Below the pieces are notes generated by a model that saw only the letters and a list, made by a program, of their open reading frames with translations, was not told the DNA's origin and searched no databases. A DNA stretch of 64,000 bases from Xylophilus sp042867185 (GTDB taxonomy: Bacteria; Pseudomonadota; Gammaproteobacteria; Burkholderiales; Burkholderiaceae_C): assembly GCA_042867185.1 (NCBI GenBank), contig JBHZQV010000016.1:43573-107572 (forward strand). Reading direction: 5' to 3'. Positions 1 to 8,699 of the stretch are shown piece by piece; positions within the stretch are counted from its first letter, which is position 1; every line of letters begins with the position of its first letter. A program made the position numbers and the translations under genes.

Positions 1-97
1 GCGGCAGCGCATGCGCCCCCGCGTACTTGAAGCTGATCTGCGCCAGCGTATCGAACGCCATCAGCACCAGGAACCCGACCAGGTAGAACCGCTTCAT
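1..97 (-). CDS. Small EamA/DMT-type membrane transporter (5' part only)
   Basis: This is the first 32 codons of a minus-strand gene that runs out of the window. It starts with MKRFYLVGFLVLMAFDTLAQ, a hydrophobic first membrane helix followed by the polar 'AQISFKYAG' stretch typical of small drug/metabolite-transporter (EamA) proteins. It lies 9 nt downstream of another small EamA gene. Paired small four-helix proteins of this kind (for example ArnE/ArnF) act as lipid flippases. That role is inferred here from family and pairing only. Confidence 0.7.
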   Translation of the reverse strand, partial: MKRFYLVGFLVLMAFDTLAQISFKYAGAHALP

Positions 98-106
98 GAA
101 GAGCCC

Positions 107-475
107 CTAGTGCAAGCCGACGACCGTGACGCCGATCGACATCAGCAGGATGCCCGCCACCCGCATGCGCGACAGCTTCTCGGCGAACAGGAAGCGGCCC
201 GCCAGCATGATCGCCACGATGTTGATCGAGCCCAGCAGCACGCCCTCCGACAGCGGTACCAGCGACAGGAAGGCCAGCCACAGCAAGAACTCGACGACGT
301 AGCAGCCGATGCCGATCCAGATCCAGGGCCGGCGCGCCATCCACTTCCAGCGGGCCAGGCCGTCGCCCGCGCGCGGATCGCCGGCCGCGGCCTTGAAGGC
401 GAGCTGGCCGCCGCCATCGACCAGCACGTTCAGCACCCACAGCAGGATCACCAGCGGCGAGAGGTCGCTAGCCAT
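107..475 (-). CDS. Small EamA/DMT-family membrane protein
   Basis: A 122-residue protein with four predicted membrane helices and no soluble domain. Known relatives are small EamA/SMR-type transporters that work as dimers, such as ArnE/ArnF, which flip lipid-linked sugars. The start MASDLSPLV overlaps the stop of the upstream hydrolase by 8 nt. An earlier in-frame ATG would add an arginine-rich leader that lies wholly inside the hydrolase gene, so I rejected it. The next gene downstream is a second EamA protein, so this is probably a heterodimeric pair at the end of the exporter operon. The substrate cannot be read from sequence. Confidence 0.8.
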   Translation of the reverse strand: MASDLSPLVILLWVLNVLVDGGGQLAFKAAAGDPRAGDGLARWKWMARRPWIWIGIGCYVVEFLLWLAFLSLVPLSEGVLLGSINIVAIMLAGRFLFAEKLSRMRVAGILLMSIGVTVVGLH

Positions 476-1427
476 GTGCCGGGGCCTGTGGCTGCACGGC
501 CTGCGCCGGCGGTGCGGCGGCCGACACGGCCGGCGTGGCGCGGGCACCGAAATCGCCCTGCGCGATGCGCTGCACGAAGTCGGCGGTGCGGGCGATCACG
601 GTGCGCCGGTCGCGGTCGATGGTGATCATGTGGTAGCTGTTGTCGAGCATCACCAGCTCGACCGGTGCATGCGTCACGCCGCGCACGATGTCCTCGGCGT
701 TCGACAGGGTCGACACGTCGTCCTCCCGGGCATGGACCACCAGGCACGGCGCGCGCACCTCGCCCAGGCGTGGCAGCACATAGGCCGAGAGGCGCCGTAT
801 TTCGAGGATCGACCACCACGGGTTGCCGGGCAGGCCGGCGGCGGCGCTGTCGCCCGACTGCATCTGCGCGACGATACGGCGTCGCAGCGTTTCGTCCTTG
901 ATGCCGTAGGGCGGCTGCTCCATGAAGCAGCGTTTGCGGCCGATGCCGAGCGCCTTCAAGAGAGGCAGCAGAAAACCCAGGCGGGTGTAGAAAGGCATGC
1001 TCCAGCCGTCGTACCGGAAGATGGTGGAGAGCGCACAGACACCGGCGACCTGCTGCGGCCGCCGCTGCGCCAGCGCCAGCGACAGCACCGCGCCCATCGA
1101 GAGTCCGCCCACCACCAGCCGGTCGACCCGCGGAAGCAGCCGGTCGGCACCGGCCTCGACGCTGGCGTACCAGTCCTGCCAGCGGGTGGCCACCAGGTCG
1201 TCCTGGGTGCCGCAGTGGCCGGCCAGCTGCACCGCGTAGACGGTGAAGCCCTGCTTGTGCAGGCCCTTGGCCAGCACCCGCATCTCGTTGGGCGTGCCGG
1301 TCAGGCCATGCACCAGCAGTACGCCGGTGCGGGCGTTCGCGCCGCTGCCTTCCAGCAGGAATTCGTGGGGGGTGGTGCAGACGGTGTCGGTCATGGCGGC
1401 GGGCAGCGGCGGGTGCGGCACGCTCAT
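468..1427 (-). CDS. Alpha/beta hydrolase (carboxylesterase type)
   Basis: A 319-residue alpha/beta-hydrolase resembling EstA/YvaK-type carboxylesterases and monoacylglycerol lipases. The N-terminal strand reads LLVHGLTGTP (oxyanion HG), the nucleophile elbow is GLSMG, an acid candidate sits in HAREDDVS, and the last histidine is in DNSYHMI. No signal peptide is visible, so a cytoplasmic ester- or acyl-bond hydrolase is likely. The chosen start MSVPHPP overlaps the HAD phosphatase stop as ATGA; a second start 11 codons on (MTDTV) is possible. The alanine/proline-rich C-terminus is a low-complexity tail. The native substrate is unknown. Confidence 0.85.
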   Translation of the reverse strand: MSVPHPPLPAAMTDTVCTTPHEFLLEGSGANARTGVLLVHGLTGTPNEMRVLAKGLHKQGFTVYAVQLAGHCGTQDDLVATRWQDWYASVEAGADRLLPRVDRLVVGGLSMGAVLSLALAQRRPQQVAGVCALSTIFRYDGWSMPFYTRLGFLLPLLKALGIGRKRCFMEQPPYGIKDETLRRRIVAQMQSGDSAAAGLPGNPWWSILEIRRLSAYVLPRLGEVRAPCLVVHAREDDVSTLSNAEDIVRGVTHAPVELVMLDNSYHMITIDRDRRTVIARTADFVQRIAQGDFGARATPAVSAAAPPAQAVQPQAPAHG

Positions 1428-2200
1428 GCGGCGGCGCGTCGTGCTTGCGGCCGCACGACCTGCGCCATCAGCACGGTGGCTTCGTCGAAGGTGCAGAAGG
1501 GCGCATGCGCGATGCCGTGCGATTGGCAGTAGTCGATCAGCTTGTACTTGGCCAGCACGAAGTCGGCCTTGCCCGACACGCAGTAGTCGGAGGTGCTGTC
1601 GCCCACGTACAGCACCCGGCCGTGCACCGCCTGCTGCTCGGCCAGGCGCTCGCACTTGCAGTTGCCGCTGGCCCGCGCGCAGCGGTCGCTGGCATAGGGC
1701 GATTCCAGGGCCCAGCTGCGCGGGCCGGTCTGCACCAGCCGGTTGGCGATCACCGGCAGGTCGCCCAGGCCGTTCAATTCCAGCACGGTGCGGATCACAT
1801 GGTCGAGGCCGTCGCTCACCACCTGCACCGGCATGCCGAGGCGGCGCGCCTCCTGCACGAAGGCCGGGAAGTGCGGGTCGATCGCGATCGTGGCCAGGTG
1901 GGCCTGCAGCTCGCCCACGCTCATGTCGAGCAGCGCGATCTGGCCCTGCATGCAGGCGCGGCTGCCGATCTCGCCGCGCTCCCAGGCATCTTCCAGCGCC
2001 TGCCAGCCCGGCTGGCCGAAGCGCTGCAGCAACGAGTCGGTCACGTCTTCCAGGCTGATGGTGCCGTCGAAGTCGCTCTGCACCATCCAGCCGTTGCCGG
2101 CGGGGGCCGGCGCGCGCGGCGCGCGGTGCAGGGCGATGGTGCGGCAGGGAGGGGATGCGGCGGGCCGCAGCATCTGGGTCATCTGGCTCATGTCAGTCAT
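1424..2200 (-). CDS. HAD-IB family (MtnX-like) phosphatase
   Basis: A 258-residue HAD-superfamily phosphatase. Motif I is SDFDGTIS with the nucleophile and acid/base aspartates at about residues 43 and 45; motif II is VVSDG; motif III/IV is YVGDSTSDYC. A CKC pair in the cap region recalls MtnX-like phosphatases. The family removes phosphate from small metabolites. Because no methionine-salvage genes are nearby and the gene sits in an export/lipid-like operon, a methylthioribulose role is unlikely. The first 35 residues are poorly ordered, and a start three codons in (MSQMTQ) is possible. It overlaps the upstream adaptor gene by 8 nt. Confidence 0.85.
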   Translation of the reverse strand: MTDMSQMTQMLRPAASPPCRTIALHRAPRAPAPAGNGWMVQSDFDGTISLEDVTDSLLQRFGQPGWQALEDAWERGEIGSRACMQGQIALLDMSVGELQAHLATIAIDPHFPAFVQEARRLGMPVQVVSDGLDHVIRTVLELNGLGDLPVIANRLVQTGPRSWALESPYASDRCARASGNCKCERLAEQQAVHGRVLYVGDSTSDYCVSGKADFVLAKYKLIDYCQSHGIAHAPFCTFDEATVLMAQVVRPQARRAAA

Positions 2201-3140
2201 GGAAACTCACCCTTACGTCCTGGCCTATGCGCAGGTCGGGGACCTGGTCGAAGGCGATGAAACAGTCGACCACCCGCACGCCGATGCGCGGGGGCGATTC
2301 CTCGTCGATGCGGCTCGGCCCGTAGACCGTGCCGACGCGCAGTACCTTGGCCGCCGGCAGCGGGGTGCCGGCGTCGGTCGTCACGGTGGCCCGCATGCCG
2401 GGCTTGACCACCGAGGCGAAGCTCTCGTTGAGCTCGGCCCGCACCAGCAGCGGCTTCTGCGGCAGCAGCACCAGCACCGGCCGCGCGCCCTGGGCCGACA
2501 GGGCGCTGCCGGTCTGGGCCAGCAGCCGCACCACGGTGCCGTCCTGCGGCGCGACCAGCGTGAGGCGTGCGGCTTGCAGCCGGGCCTGGGCCAGTTTTTG
2601 CGAAGCGACCTGCACGTCGGCCGCGGCGACGGCGGCGGCCGATGCGGCCTCGCGCTGGGTCTGGGCGGCGTCGTCGGCCTGCTGGCTGTCGAGCGCGCCG
2701 GCGCGGGCGGCTTCGCCCAGCCGGTCGGCGCGCCGCCGGGCCGGCTGCACCCGGGCGGCCTGGGCGCGCTGGCGGGCCTGGGCGGCGGCCAGTTCGGCCT
2801 CGGCCAGGGCCACGTCGGCACGGGCGGTATCGGACTGCAGGCGCAGCAGCACCTGGCCGCGGCGCACCGTGTCGCCCTCGGCCACGGCCACCGATTCGAC
2901 GGTGCCGTCCTGCGGCGCCATGACGTCCAGCAATCCGCCCTGCACCTCGACCTTGCCGCGGGCGATGGCCACCGCGCCGGCGGGCGGGGTGGTCGCGGCG
3001 GGGACGGCGCCGCCGGCGGCCGGGCGGCCGTTGTCGCCCAGGCAGCCTGCCAGCAGCAGCGGCAGCACGGCGGTGGCGCAGAGGGCCAGGCCTGCGCCCA
3101 TGCCCGCGAGAGTCCGGCGCGGCCGGCGAAGAAACGTCAT
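2193..3140 (-). CDS. HlyD/MFP-family periplasmic adaptor lipoprotein
   Basis: A 315-residue membrane-fusion protein linking the inner-membrane ABC permease to the outer-membrane factor. The N-terminus is a lipoprotein signal with lipobox LLAGC (Cys about 32). Then come a half biotinyl-lipoyl motif near VEVQGGLLDVMAPQDGTV, an alanine/glutamine-rich coiled-coil hairpin (about residues 115-190), the second lipoyl half (LVAPQDGTVVRLL), and a beta-barrel ending in RIGVRVVDCF. The layout resembles DevB of DevBCA exporters. The start overlaps the ATPase stop as ATGA, so the two are translationally coupled. Confidence 0.9.
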   Translation of the reverse strand: MTFLRRPRRTLAGMGAGLALCATAVLPLLLAGCLGDNGRPAAGGAVPAATTPPAGAVAIARGKVEVQGGLLDVMAPQDGTVESVAVAEGDTVRRGQVLLRLQSDTARADVALAEAELAAAQARQRAQAARVQPARRRADRLGEAARAGALDSQQADDAAQTQREAASAAAVAAADVQVASQKLAQARLQAARLTLVAPQDGTVVRLLAQTGSALSAQGARPVLVLLPQKPLLVRAELNESFASVVKPGMRATVTTDAGTPLPAAKVLRVGTVYGPSRIDEESPPRIGVRVVDCFIAFDQVPDLRIGQDVRVSFHD

Positions 3141-3937
3141 GCGGTGGCTTCCTTGGGGGCGGCTGCACCGGCCGCCCGCCAGTCGTTGAGAATCGTGCCG
3201 TCTTCCATCGACAGCACCCGGTCGGCATGGCGCACCGCGCGCGGGTCGTGGCTGACGCAGAGCACGGTGGTGCCGTGCGACCGGGCGATGCGGTGCAGGA
3301 TGTCGATCACCCGCTGGCCGTTCTCGGCGTCCAGCGCGCTGGTGGGTTCGTCGGCGAACAGCAGCCGCGGCTCCTTGGCGAGCGCCCGGGCGATCGCCAC
3401 CCGCTGCTTCTCGCCGCCGGAGAGTTCGGCCGGCCGCATCGCGGCGCGGTGGGTCATGCCCACCTCGTCGAGCACCTTCAGGGCGCGCTGGGCGGCGGCG
3501 CGGCGGTCCATGCCCAGGTAGCCCAGCGGCAGGGCCACCTGCTCCTGCGCGGTGAGCGCCGGGAACAGGTTGAAGCCCTGGAACACGAAGCCGGTATGGC
3601 GCAGCCGGAACCGCTCGAGCGCCCGCTTGCCCATGGCGCCCAGGTCTTCGCCCAGGGCGCGCACCCGGCCGCTGTCGGGCGTCTGCAGGCCGGAGAGCAG
3701 CGACAGCAGCGTGCTCTTGCCGCAGCCCGACGGGCCCGAGATCAGGGTGAGCTCGCCGGGATAGACCGCCACCGACAGCGACTGCAGCACCTGCACCCGC
3801 ACCACGCCGGAGACGAAGGATTTGGCCAGCTGCGACGCCTCCAGGCTGGGCGCCGGCGGCGAGACCGGGGAGGCACCCGCGGAGGCGGCCGACAGAGCAG
3901 GGGTGTGTGCGTGGCGGGGCATGGTCGTCGTCGTCAT
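3137..3937 (-). CDS. ABC transporter ATP-binding protein (LolD/DevA type)
   Basis: A 266-residue nucleotide-binding subunit with Walker A GPSGCGKST, Q-loop FVFQGFNLFP, signature LSGGEKQRVAIARAL, Walker B LLFADEPTSALD and switch histidine in CVSHD. These are hallmarks of MacB/LolD/DevA ATPases that drive type-VII-like mechanotransmission transporters. An extra 35-residue threonine/alanine-rich N-terminus precedes the ATPase fold; its start overlaps the permease stop as ATGA. It should act with the permease (3934-5073) and adaptor (2193-3140). Confidence 0.95.
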   Translation of the reverse strand: MTTTTMPRHAHTPALSAASAGASPVSPPAPSLEASQLAKSFVSGVVRVQVLQSLSVAVYPGELTLISGPSGCGKSTLLSLLSGLQTPDSGRVRALGEDLGAMGKRALERFRLRHTGFVFQGFNLFPALTAQEQVALPLGYLGMDRRAAAQRALKVLDEVGMTHRAAMRPAELSGGEKQRVAIARALAKEPRLLFADEPTSALDAENGQRVIDILHRIARSHGTTVLCVSHDPRAVRHADRVLSMEDGTILNDWRAAGAAAPKEATA

Positions 3938-5073
3938 CGCAGCAGCAGCGCGGGATCGGCCCGCAGCAGGCCGCGGATCGAGGCCAGGCCCGAGAGCAGC
4001 GCCAGGCAGCCCACCAGCACCGCGCAGAGGGCCGACACTTTCGGCGTCATCGCGACCGGCACGTCCTGCCCGGCCGCCACGGCCAGCAGTACGCCGCTGA
4101 TGCCGGCGGCCAGCAGCAGGCCCAGGCCGCCGATCCAGCAGGCCTGCTCCATCACCACCCGCGAGAGCGCGAACCGGCTCGCGCCCAGCGCATTCAGCAC
4201 CGCGTACTCCCGCGCGGATCCGGCGACGACGGCGGTGAGCGACTGGCTGGTGATCACCGCGCCCACCAGGCAAACGATCAGCGCCATGAAGAGCACCGCC
4301 ACGCCGGCACCGGTGTCGAGCACCCAGTGCAGCTGGGAGCGGCGGGCGAACTGGGCCGATGTCCAGACCTCCGACGGACCGAAGGCGGCGGCGTTGCCGG
4401 CCCGGTTGAGCCGGTCGCGCACCGCGGCCGCCTGGGCCGGGTCCGACAGCCGCGCCACGTAGTAGGTGGCGCCGGCCGGCAGGTCGCCGCCGAGCAGGCG
4501 GGCGGTTTCCAGCGAGGCGATCATGTTCACCCCGCCGAGGGCGCGCAGATTGGGCACCGCCTCGATCACCCGCACCTTGCGGCCGTTGATCCAGCCCTGG
4601 CCGCCGGGCTGCACGCCCAGAGTGCCCAGGTCGGCCCGGTCGACCACCACGGTGCCGGGCTCGGCCAGGCGCATGCGCAGGGCCGGCGGCAGCGCCCGCG
4701 AGAACATCAGGCCGTCGGCCGCGGTGCGGATGCCCGAGACGTACACCGAGACGCCGCCGCCCGCGTTGCCCGCGTCGTGCCAGTCGCCGTCGACCCACAG
4801 GAAGGGCTCCACGTCGGCGACGGCCGGGTCCATGCGCAGCCGCATCTCGACGTCGGGGCGCACGGCGCGGCCGTAGTTGACGCTCTGGGTGCCGGGGTAG
4901 CCCGCCCACAGGTCGGCGGTGGACGCGGTGACGTAGATCGCCGCGCTGCCGAAGATGCCCAGCACCAGCGCGGCCTGCACCACCAGCAGCACGCCCGAGA
5001 AGCCGACCGCGAACACGGCGGGCACGAAGCGCCGCCATTCGTGGACCAGGGTCTTGCGGGCCAGCGCGATCAT
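3934..5073 (-). CDS. ABC transporter permease (FtsX/DevC type)
   Basis: A 379-residue permease with the FtsX/MacB topology: one N-terminal helix (about residues 17-45), a periplasmic domain of about 200 residues, and three C-terminal helices (about 255-280, 305-330 and 340-365). The region around EYAVLNALGASRFALSRVV is the conserved coupling segment of this family. It lacks its own ATPase domain and pairs with the ATP-binding protein directly downstream. The DevC-like family exports glycolipids or lipoproteins rather than importing solutes. Start and stop overlap both neighbours as ATGA. Confidence 0.9.
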   Translation of the reverse strand: MIALARKTLVHEWRRFVPAVFAVGFSGVLLVVQAALVLGIFGSAAIYVTASTADLWAGYPGTQSVNYGRAVRPDVEMRLRMDPAVADVEPFLWVDGDWHDAGNAGGGVSVYVSGIRTAADGLMFSRALPPALRMRLAEPGTVVVDRADLGTLGVQPGGQGWINGRKVRVIEAVPNLRALGGVNMIASLETARLLGGDLPAGATYYVARLSDPAQAAAVRDRLNRAGNAAAFGPSEVWTSAQFARRSQLHWVLDTGAGVAVLFMALIVCLVGAVITSQSLTAVVAGSAREYAVLNALGASRFALSRVVMEQACWIGGLGLLLAAGISGVLLAVAAGQDVPVAMTPKVSALCAVLVGCLALLSGLASIRGLLRADPALLLR

Positions 5074-6524
5074 CGGCGCACCCGGGCCAGGGAGGCGGAA
5101 GGGGCCGCGGCCGATGCGGCGGCATCCGGGGCCGGCATCGGGGCGCCGCCGAGCGCCTTGTAGAGGCCGACGAAGGCCAGCACGTGCGCCGCCTGGGCGT
5201 CGGCGATGTCGAGGTCGGCCTGCAGCGCGGTGCGCTGGTCGGCCAGCTGCTCGTAGTCGCTGGCCAGGCCCAGGCGCCGCAGCGTGGCGCGCTGGCCGGC
5301 GCGCTGCCGCTGCACCGTGCGCGCTTCGCGCAGCCGGGTTTCGCGCAGGGCCTGCTGGTCGAGCGCGGCCAGCGCGGATTCGGTATCGGCCACGCCTTCG
5401 AGCACCGCCTGGCGGTACGCCAGCAGCGCCTCCTGCAACGCCTCCTGCTGGGCATCGGCCTGGGCGCGGCGACGGCCCCAGTCGAACAGCGGAATGTCGA
5501 TCACCGGGCCGATGCCGGGCACGTTGTCGGCGGTGCCGCGGCGGTACTGGGTCAGGTTGTAGGAGTAGAGCAGCGACGCGCCCAGCGCCACGTGCGGGTA
5601 CAGGTCGGACTGGGCCAGGCCCTGTTCGCCGGCGGCTTTCAGCACCGCGGCCTCGGCGGCGCGGATGTCGGGCCGGGCGCGCAGCAGATCGGCGGGCACG
5701 CCGCCGAAGCCGACAGCGCCCAGGGCCAGCGGCGCGGCGGGCGTGCTCCAGGCCGGGTCGGGTGCGGTGCGGCCGACCAGCACCGCCAGCGCGCGCAGGG
5801 CCTGGGCGGCGGCCAGGGCCGGCTGCGTGCGCTGTGCTTCCGTCTGCAGCTGCCGCAGGCGTGCCTGGGCGGCGTCGTCGGCCGTGCCCAGGCGGTAGCG
5901 CCGGCGCACCGCGGCCATCTCGATGCTGCGGCGGTCGAGCGCCTGCAGGGCGTCCAGCAGCGCCACCTGCCGCTGGGCCGCGCGCAGTTCGGCATAGCGG
6001 CGCACCACCTCGGCCACCAGGGCGACGCGGGCCGCCTGCTCGGCACCGGCGGCGGCATCGAGCCGGGCCTGCGCGATGCGGCCGACGCTCTCGCGGGCGC
6101 CGAAGAGCCCCAGCTCCCACGACAGGTCCACGCTGGCATGCAGGTAGGAATCGGAGGCGGTCACGTCCTGCACCGTGCGGGTGCCGGCGCTGGCGGCGGG
6201 CGAATAGCGCTTGTCGTCGCGCCGCTGCAACAGCCGGGCCTGGGTCCAGCGGCTGCGGGCCTGCGCCAGCGTCAGGTTCTGCTGCAGGGCCTCGTCGACC
6301 AGCGCGTCGAGCTGCGGATCGGCCAGCGTCTTCCACCAGGACTGCGGATCGGGCACCGGCGCGCCGTGCGGCAGCGTGGCGGCGGTGCGCGGTGCGAATG
6401 CGGCCGGCAGCGGAGCGGGCAGGGGGGGCAGCGCCGGGGCGGCGCATCCGGCCAGTCCGGCGCACAGCGCCAGCAGCACTGCCGGGCGGTGGAGCGAGGG
6501 ATGTAGCGGGAAAGGGATGAGCAC
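5070..6524 (-). CDS. Outer-membrane efflux factor (NodT/TolC family lipoprotein)
   Basis: First gene of the exporter operon. The protein has a lipobox (LLALCAGLAGC), then two repeats of long amphipathic helices rich in Ala/Gln/Arg/Leu, as in NodT-family outer-membrane channels. The motif ARPDIRAAEA and the closing VGLYKALGG are typical of NodT/OprM proteins. I chose the GTG start at 6524 because it gives a normal 27-residue lipoprotein signal and 484 residues. An ATG at 6695 would add 57 non-signal-like residues. No clear Shine-Dalgarno is visible for either. It completes a tripartite export channel with the next three genes. Confidence 0.85.
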   Translation of the reverse strand: MLIPFPLHPSLHRPAVLLALCAGLAGCAAPALPPLPAPLPAAFAPRTAATLPHGAPVPDPQSWWKTLADPQLDALVDEALQQNLTLAQARSRWTQARLLQRRDDKRYSPAASAGTRTVQDVTASDSYLHASVDLSWELGLFGARESVGRIAQARLDAAAGAEQAARVALVAEVVRRYAELRAAQRQVALLDALQALDRRSIEMAAVRRRYRLGTADDAAQARLRQLQTEAQRTQPALAAAQALRALAVLVGRTAPDPAWSTPAAPLALGAVGFGGVPADLLRARPDIRAAEAAVLKAAGEQGLAQSDLYPHVALGASLLYSYNLTQYRRGTADNVPGIGPVIDIPLFDWGRRRAQADAQQEALQEALLAYRQAVLEGVADTESALAALDQQALRETRLREARTVQRQRAGQRATLRRLGLASDYEQLADQRTALQADLDIADAQAAHVLAFVGLYKALGGAPMPAPDAAASAAAPSASLARVRR

Positions 6525-6807
6525 GTGCGGGGCGGTGAAGGAGAAGATGCCGTGCGGCGGCGCCGGACAGGCCTCGCGCGGGGGCGTTCGGGCCAGGCTG
6601 GATTGGGCCGGGAATGCCTTGCGCAGCCGTGCATGTTTCGTGGAGAAAACATGGAGGGATCGGCGGCCCGGCCGATGTCGCGCATCCCTTCCCACCGCAT
6701 CCTGCAGGCATGGCCGCAGGCCCGGCCGTGCCGAGGGGCGACGCGACCATAATCCGTACTTCCGCCGTCTCTGCCGGTGGGCCCCCGTACCGCCCTACGA
6801 ATCCGCC

Positions 6808-7539
6808 ATGAACAGTGTTGAACGCCCCCCCGGCCCGCTGGTGCTGGTGGTGGAAGACGAGCCCGGCATCGCCGACATCCTGAACGCCTACCTGCAGCGC
6901 GACGGCATGCGCACCCACCTGGTGGCCGACGGCCTGGTGGCGCTGTCGGCGTTCCGCGCGCTGGCGCCCGACCTGGTGCTGCTCGACATCCACCTGCCCG
7001 GCATGGACGGGGTGGACGTGCTGAAAAACATCCGCGCCGACGGCGATACCCCGGTGATCATGGTCACCGCGCTGGCCGACGACGTGGACAAGCTGCTGGC
7101 CCTGCGCCTGGGCGCCGACGACTACGTGGTCAAGCCCTTCGGGCCGGCCGAGGTGGTGGCCCGGGTGCGGGCGGTGCTGCGGCGCACCGGCGCTGCACCC
7201 AAGCCCGCGGCGCCGGCGGCGGCCCGCACCATCCGCGCCGGCGGCATCGAGATCGACGAGGAATCGCACACCGCCCGCAGCACCACGCCCGACGGCAACA
7301 CCGTGCTGCTGCCGCTGACGCTGACCGAGTTCCGGCTGCTGGCCTGCCTGGCCAGCCAGCCGCGGCGCTGCTTCTCGCGGAGCCACCTGATCGAGACCTG
7401 CCTGCCCGAGAGCGACGCGCTCGACCGGGTGATCGACTCGCACCTCTCCAAGCTGCGGCGCAAGCTGCACAACGCGGGCAACGGCGAACTCATCGAGACG
7501 GTGCGCGGCATCGGCTACCGGCTATGGCCCGGGGACTAG
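6808..7539 (+). CDS. OmpR-family response regulator (BaeR/AdeR-like)
   Basis: A 243-residue regulator. The receiver domain (about residues 11-128) has the acidic pair E16/D17, phosphoacceptor D60 in LLLDIHLPG, T87 and K109 in VVKPF. The C-terminal winged helix carries LTEFRLLACLA and the recognition region DRVIDSHLSKLRRKL. It starts about 280 nt from the divergent exporter operon and overlaps its sensor kinase by 16 nt. In BaeSR and AdeRS systems the regulator switches on a neighbouring efflux operon; the same is inferred here. Confidence 0.9.
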   Translation: MNSVERPPGPLVLVVEDEPGIADILNAYLQRDGMRTHLVADGLVALSAFRALAPDLVLLDIHLPGMDGVDVLKNIRADGDTPVIMVTALADDVDKLLALRLGADDYVVKPFGPAEVVARVRAVLRRTGAAPKPAAPAAARTIRAGGIEIDEESHTARSTTPDGNTVLLPLTLTEFRLLACLASQPRRCFSRSHLIETCLPESDALDRVIDSHLSKLRRKLHNAGNGELIETVRGIGYRLWPGD

Positions 7540-8675
7540 ACCGCATCTGGATCCGCTTCGGGCTGATCATCGCGGCCACGGTGCTGGTCACGGTGGCCAT
7601 CCTGGGCGCGAGCGTTTTCGCGATCGCCGATTACCAGTACCGCAGCTTCTACCGCACGCTGCCCTCGGGCGTGCAGCACGAGCTGGACGTGCTGAACGAC
7701 CAGGACCTGGAGGACAGCCCCCGCGCGGTGGAGATCTACGGTCAGTACTGGAAGGGCGACCTGCTCTTCGGCGAGAAGTGGTCGCTGGTGATCGGGCTGG
7801 TGGTCTGCCTGCCGTTCGGGCTGATCGGTGGGCTCTGGGTTTCGCGCATCGTGACGCTGCCGGTCGCCTCGGTGGCCGAGGCGGCGCGGCGCATCGCCCA
7901 GGGCGACCTGGCGGTGCGGGCGGAGGCGGGCAAGCACGGCGGCGAGATGAGCGACATGGTCCGCGACTTCAACCGGATGACCGATGCGCTGGAGGCGCTG
8001 GAGCGCGAGCGCAAGGCCACCGCCGCCGCAATGTCCCACGAGCTGCGCACCCCGCTGGCGGTGCTGCGCGCCCGGCTGCACGCGATCTGCGACGGCGTGA
8101 TCCCGTCGGACGCGGCCGAGAACCGCAAGCTGCTGCAGCAGGTCGAGCACCTGGCGCGGCTGGTGGGCGATCTGCACACCCTGTCGGTGGCCGATGCCGG
8201 CCGCCTGTCGATGCATGACGAGGAGGTCGACCTGGTCCAGCTGATGGACGATGTGCTGGCGATGCACGCCACCCACATCGCGGACCACGGCATCCAGGCG
8301 GAACTGCACACGTCCGTGGACCGGCTCCGCATCCGGCTCGACCCCGACCGGATGCGCCAGGTGATGACCAACCTGGTCGAGAACGCCCTGCGGCACGCCG
8401 CCGACGGCGGCTGGCTGGCGCTGGGGGTGGCGCTCGAGGAAGGGCATGCGGTCGTCACCGTCAGCGACGACGGCCCCGGACTGCCCGAGACGGTGCGGCG
8501 CAACCTTTTCCAGCGCTTCCAGCGGCCACCGCAGGCCGGTACCGACGGCACCGGCCTGGGCCTGTCGATCGTGCACATGCTGGTGAAGCTGCAGGGCGGG
8601 ACGGTGGAGGCGGGCGCCTCGGCGCGCGGCGGCAGCTGCTTCACCGTACGCCTCCCGCTGAACGTGCACGCCTGA
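7524..8675 (+). CDS. Membrane sensor histidine kinase (BaeS/AdeS-like)
   Basis: A 383-residue kinase: first membrane helix about residues 11-34, a short periplasmic loop of about 50 residues, second helix about 86-108, HAMP about 108-160, and phosphoacceptor H172 in MSHELRTPLAVL. The ATPase domain has N-box NLVENALRHA, DDGPGLP and GTGLGLSIV. The short sensor loop has no recognised ligand domain. It overlaps the response regulator gene, so the pair is co-expressed. It likely senses envelope or drug stress, as its relatives do. Confidence 0.9.
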   Translation: MARGLDRIWIRFGLIIAATVLVTVAILGASVFAIADYQYRSFYRTLPSGVQHELDVLNDQDLEDSPRAVEIYGQYWKGDLLFGEKWSLVIGLVVCLPFGLIGGLWVSRIVTLPVASVAEAARRIAQGDLAVRAEAGKHGGEMSDMVRDFNRMTDALEALERERKATAAAMSHELRTPLAVLRARLHAICDGVIPSDAAENRKLLQQVEHLARLVGDLHTLSVADAGRLSMHDEEVDLVQLMDDVLAMHATHIADHGIQAELHTSVDRLRIRLDPDRMRQVMTNLVENALRHAADGGWLALGVALEEGHAVVTVSDDGPGLPETVRRNLFQRFQRPPQAGTDGTGLGLSIVHMLVKLQGGTVEAGASARGGSCFTVRLPLNVHA

Positions 8676-8699
8676 ACGGCAGGCCGTGCGCCGTGCGGA

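Noticed and set aside
1424..2200. Assignment of the HAD protein to serine biosynthesis (SerB) or methionine salvage (MtnX)
   Set aside because: Motifs fit HAD-IB in general, but no pathway neighbours support either; kept as MtnX-like phosphatase of unknown substrate.
3934..7470. A very long minus-strand open frame of over 1100 codons
   Set aside because: Only its last 379 codons are a real permease; the rest is antisense or out of frame to the outer-membrane factor and response regulator, an effect of high GC.
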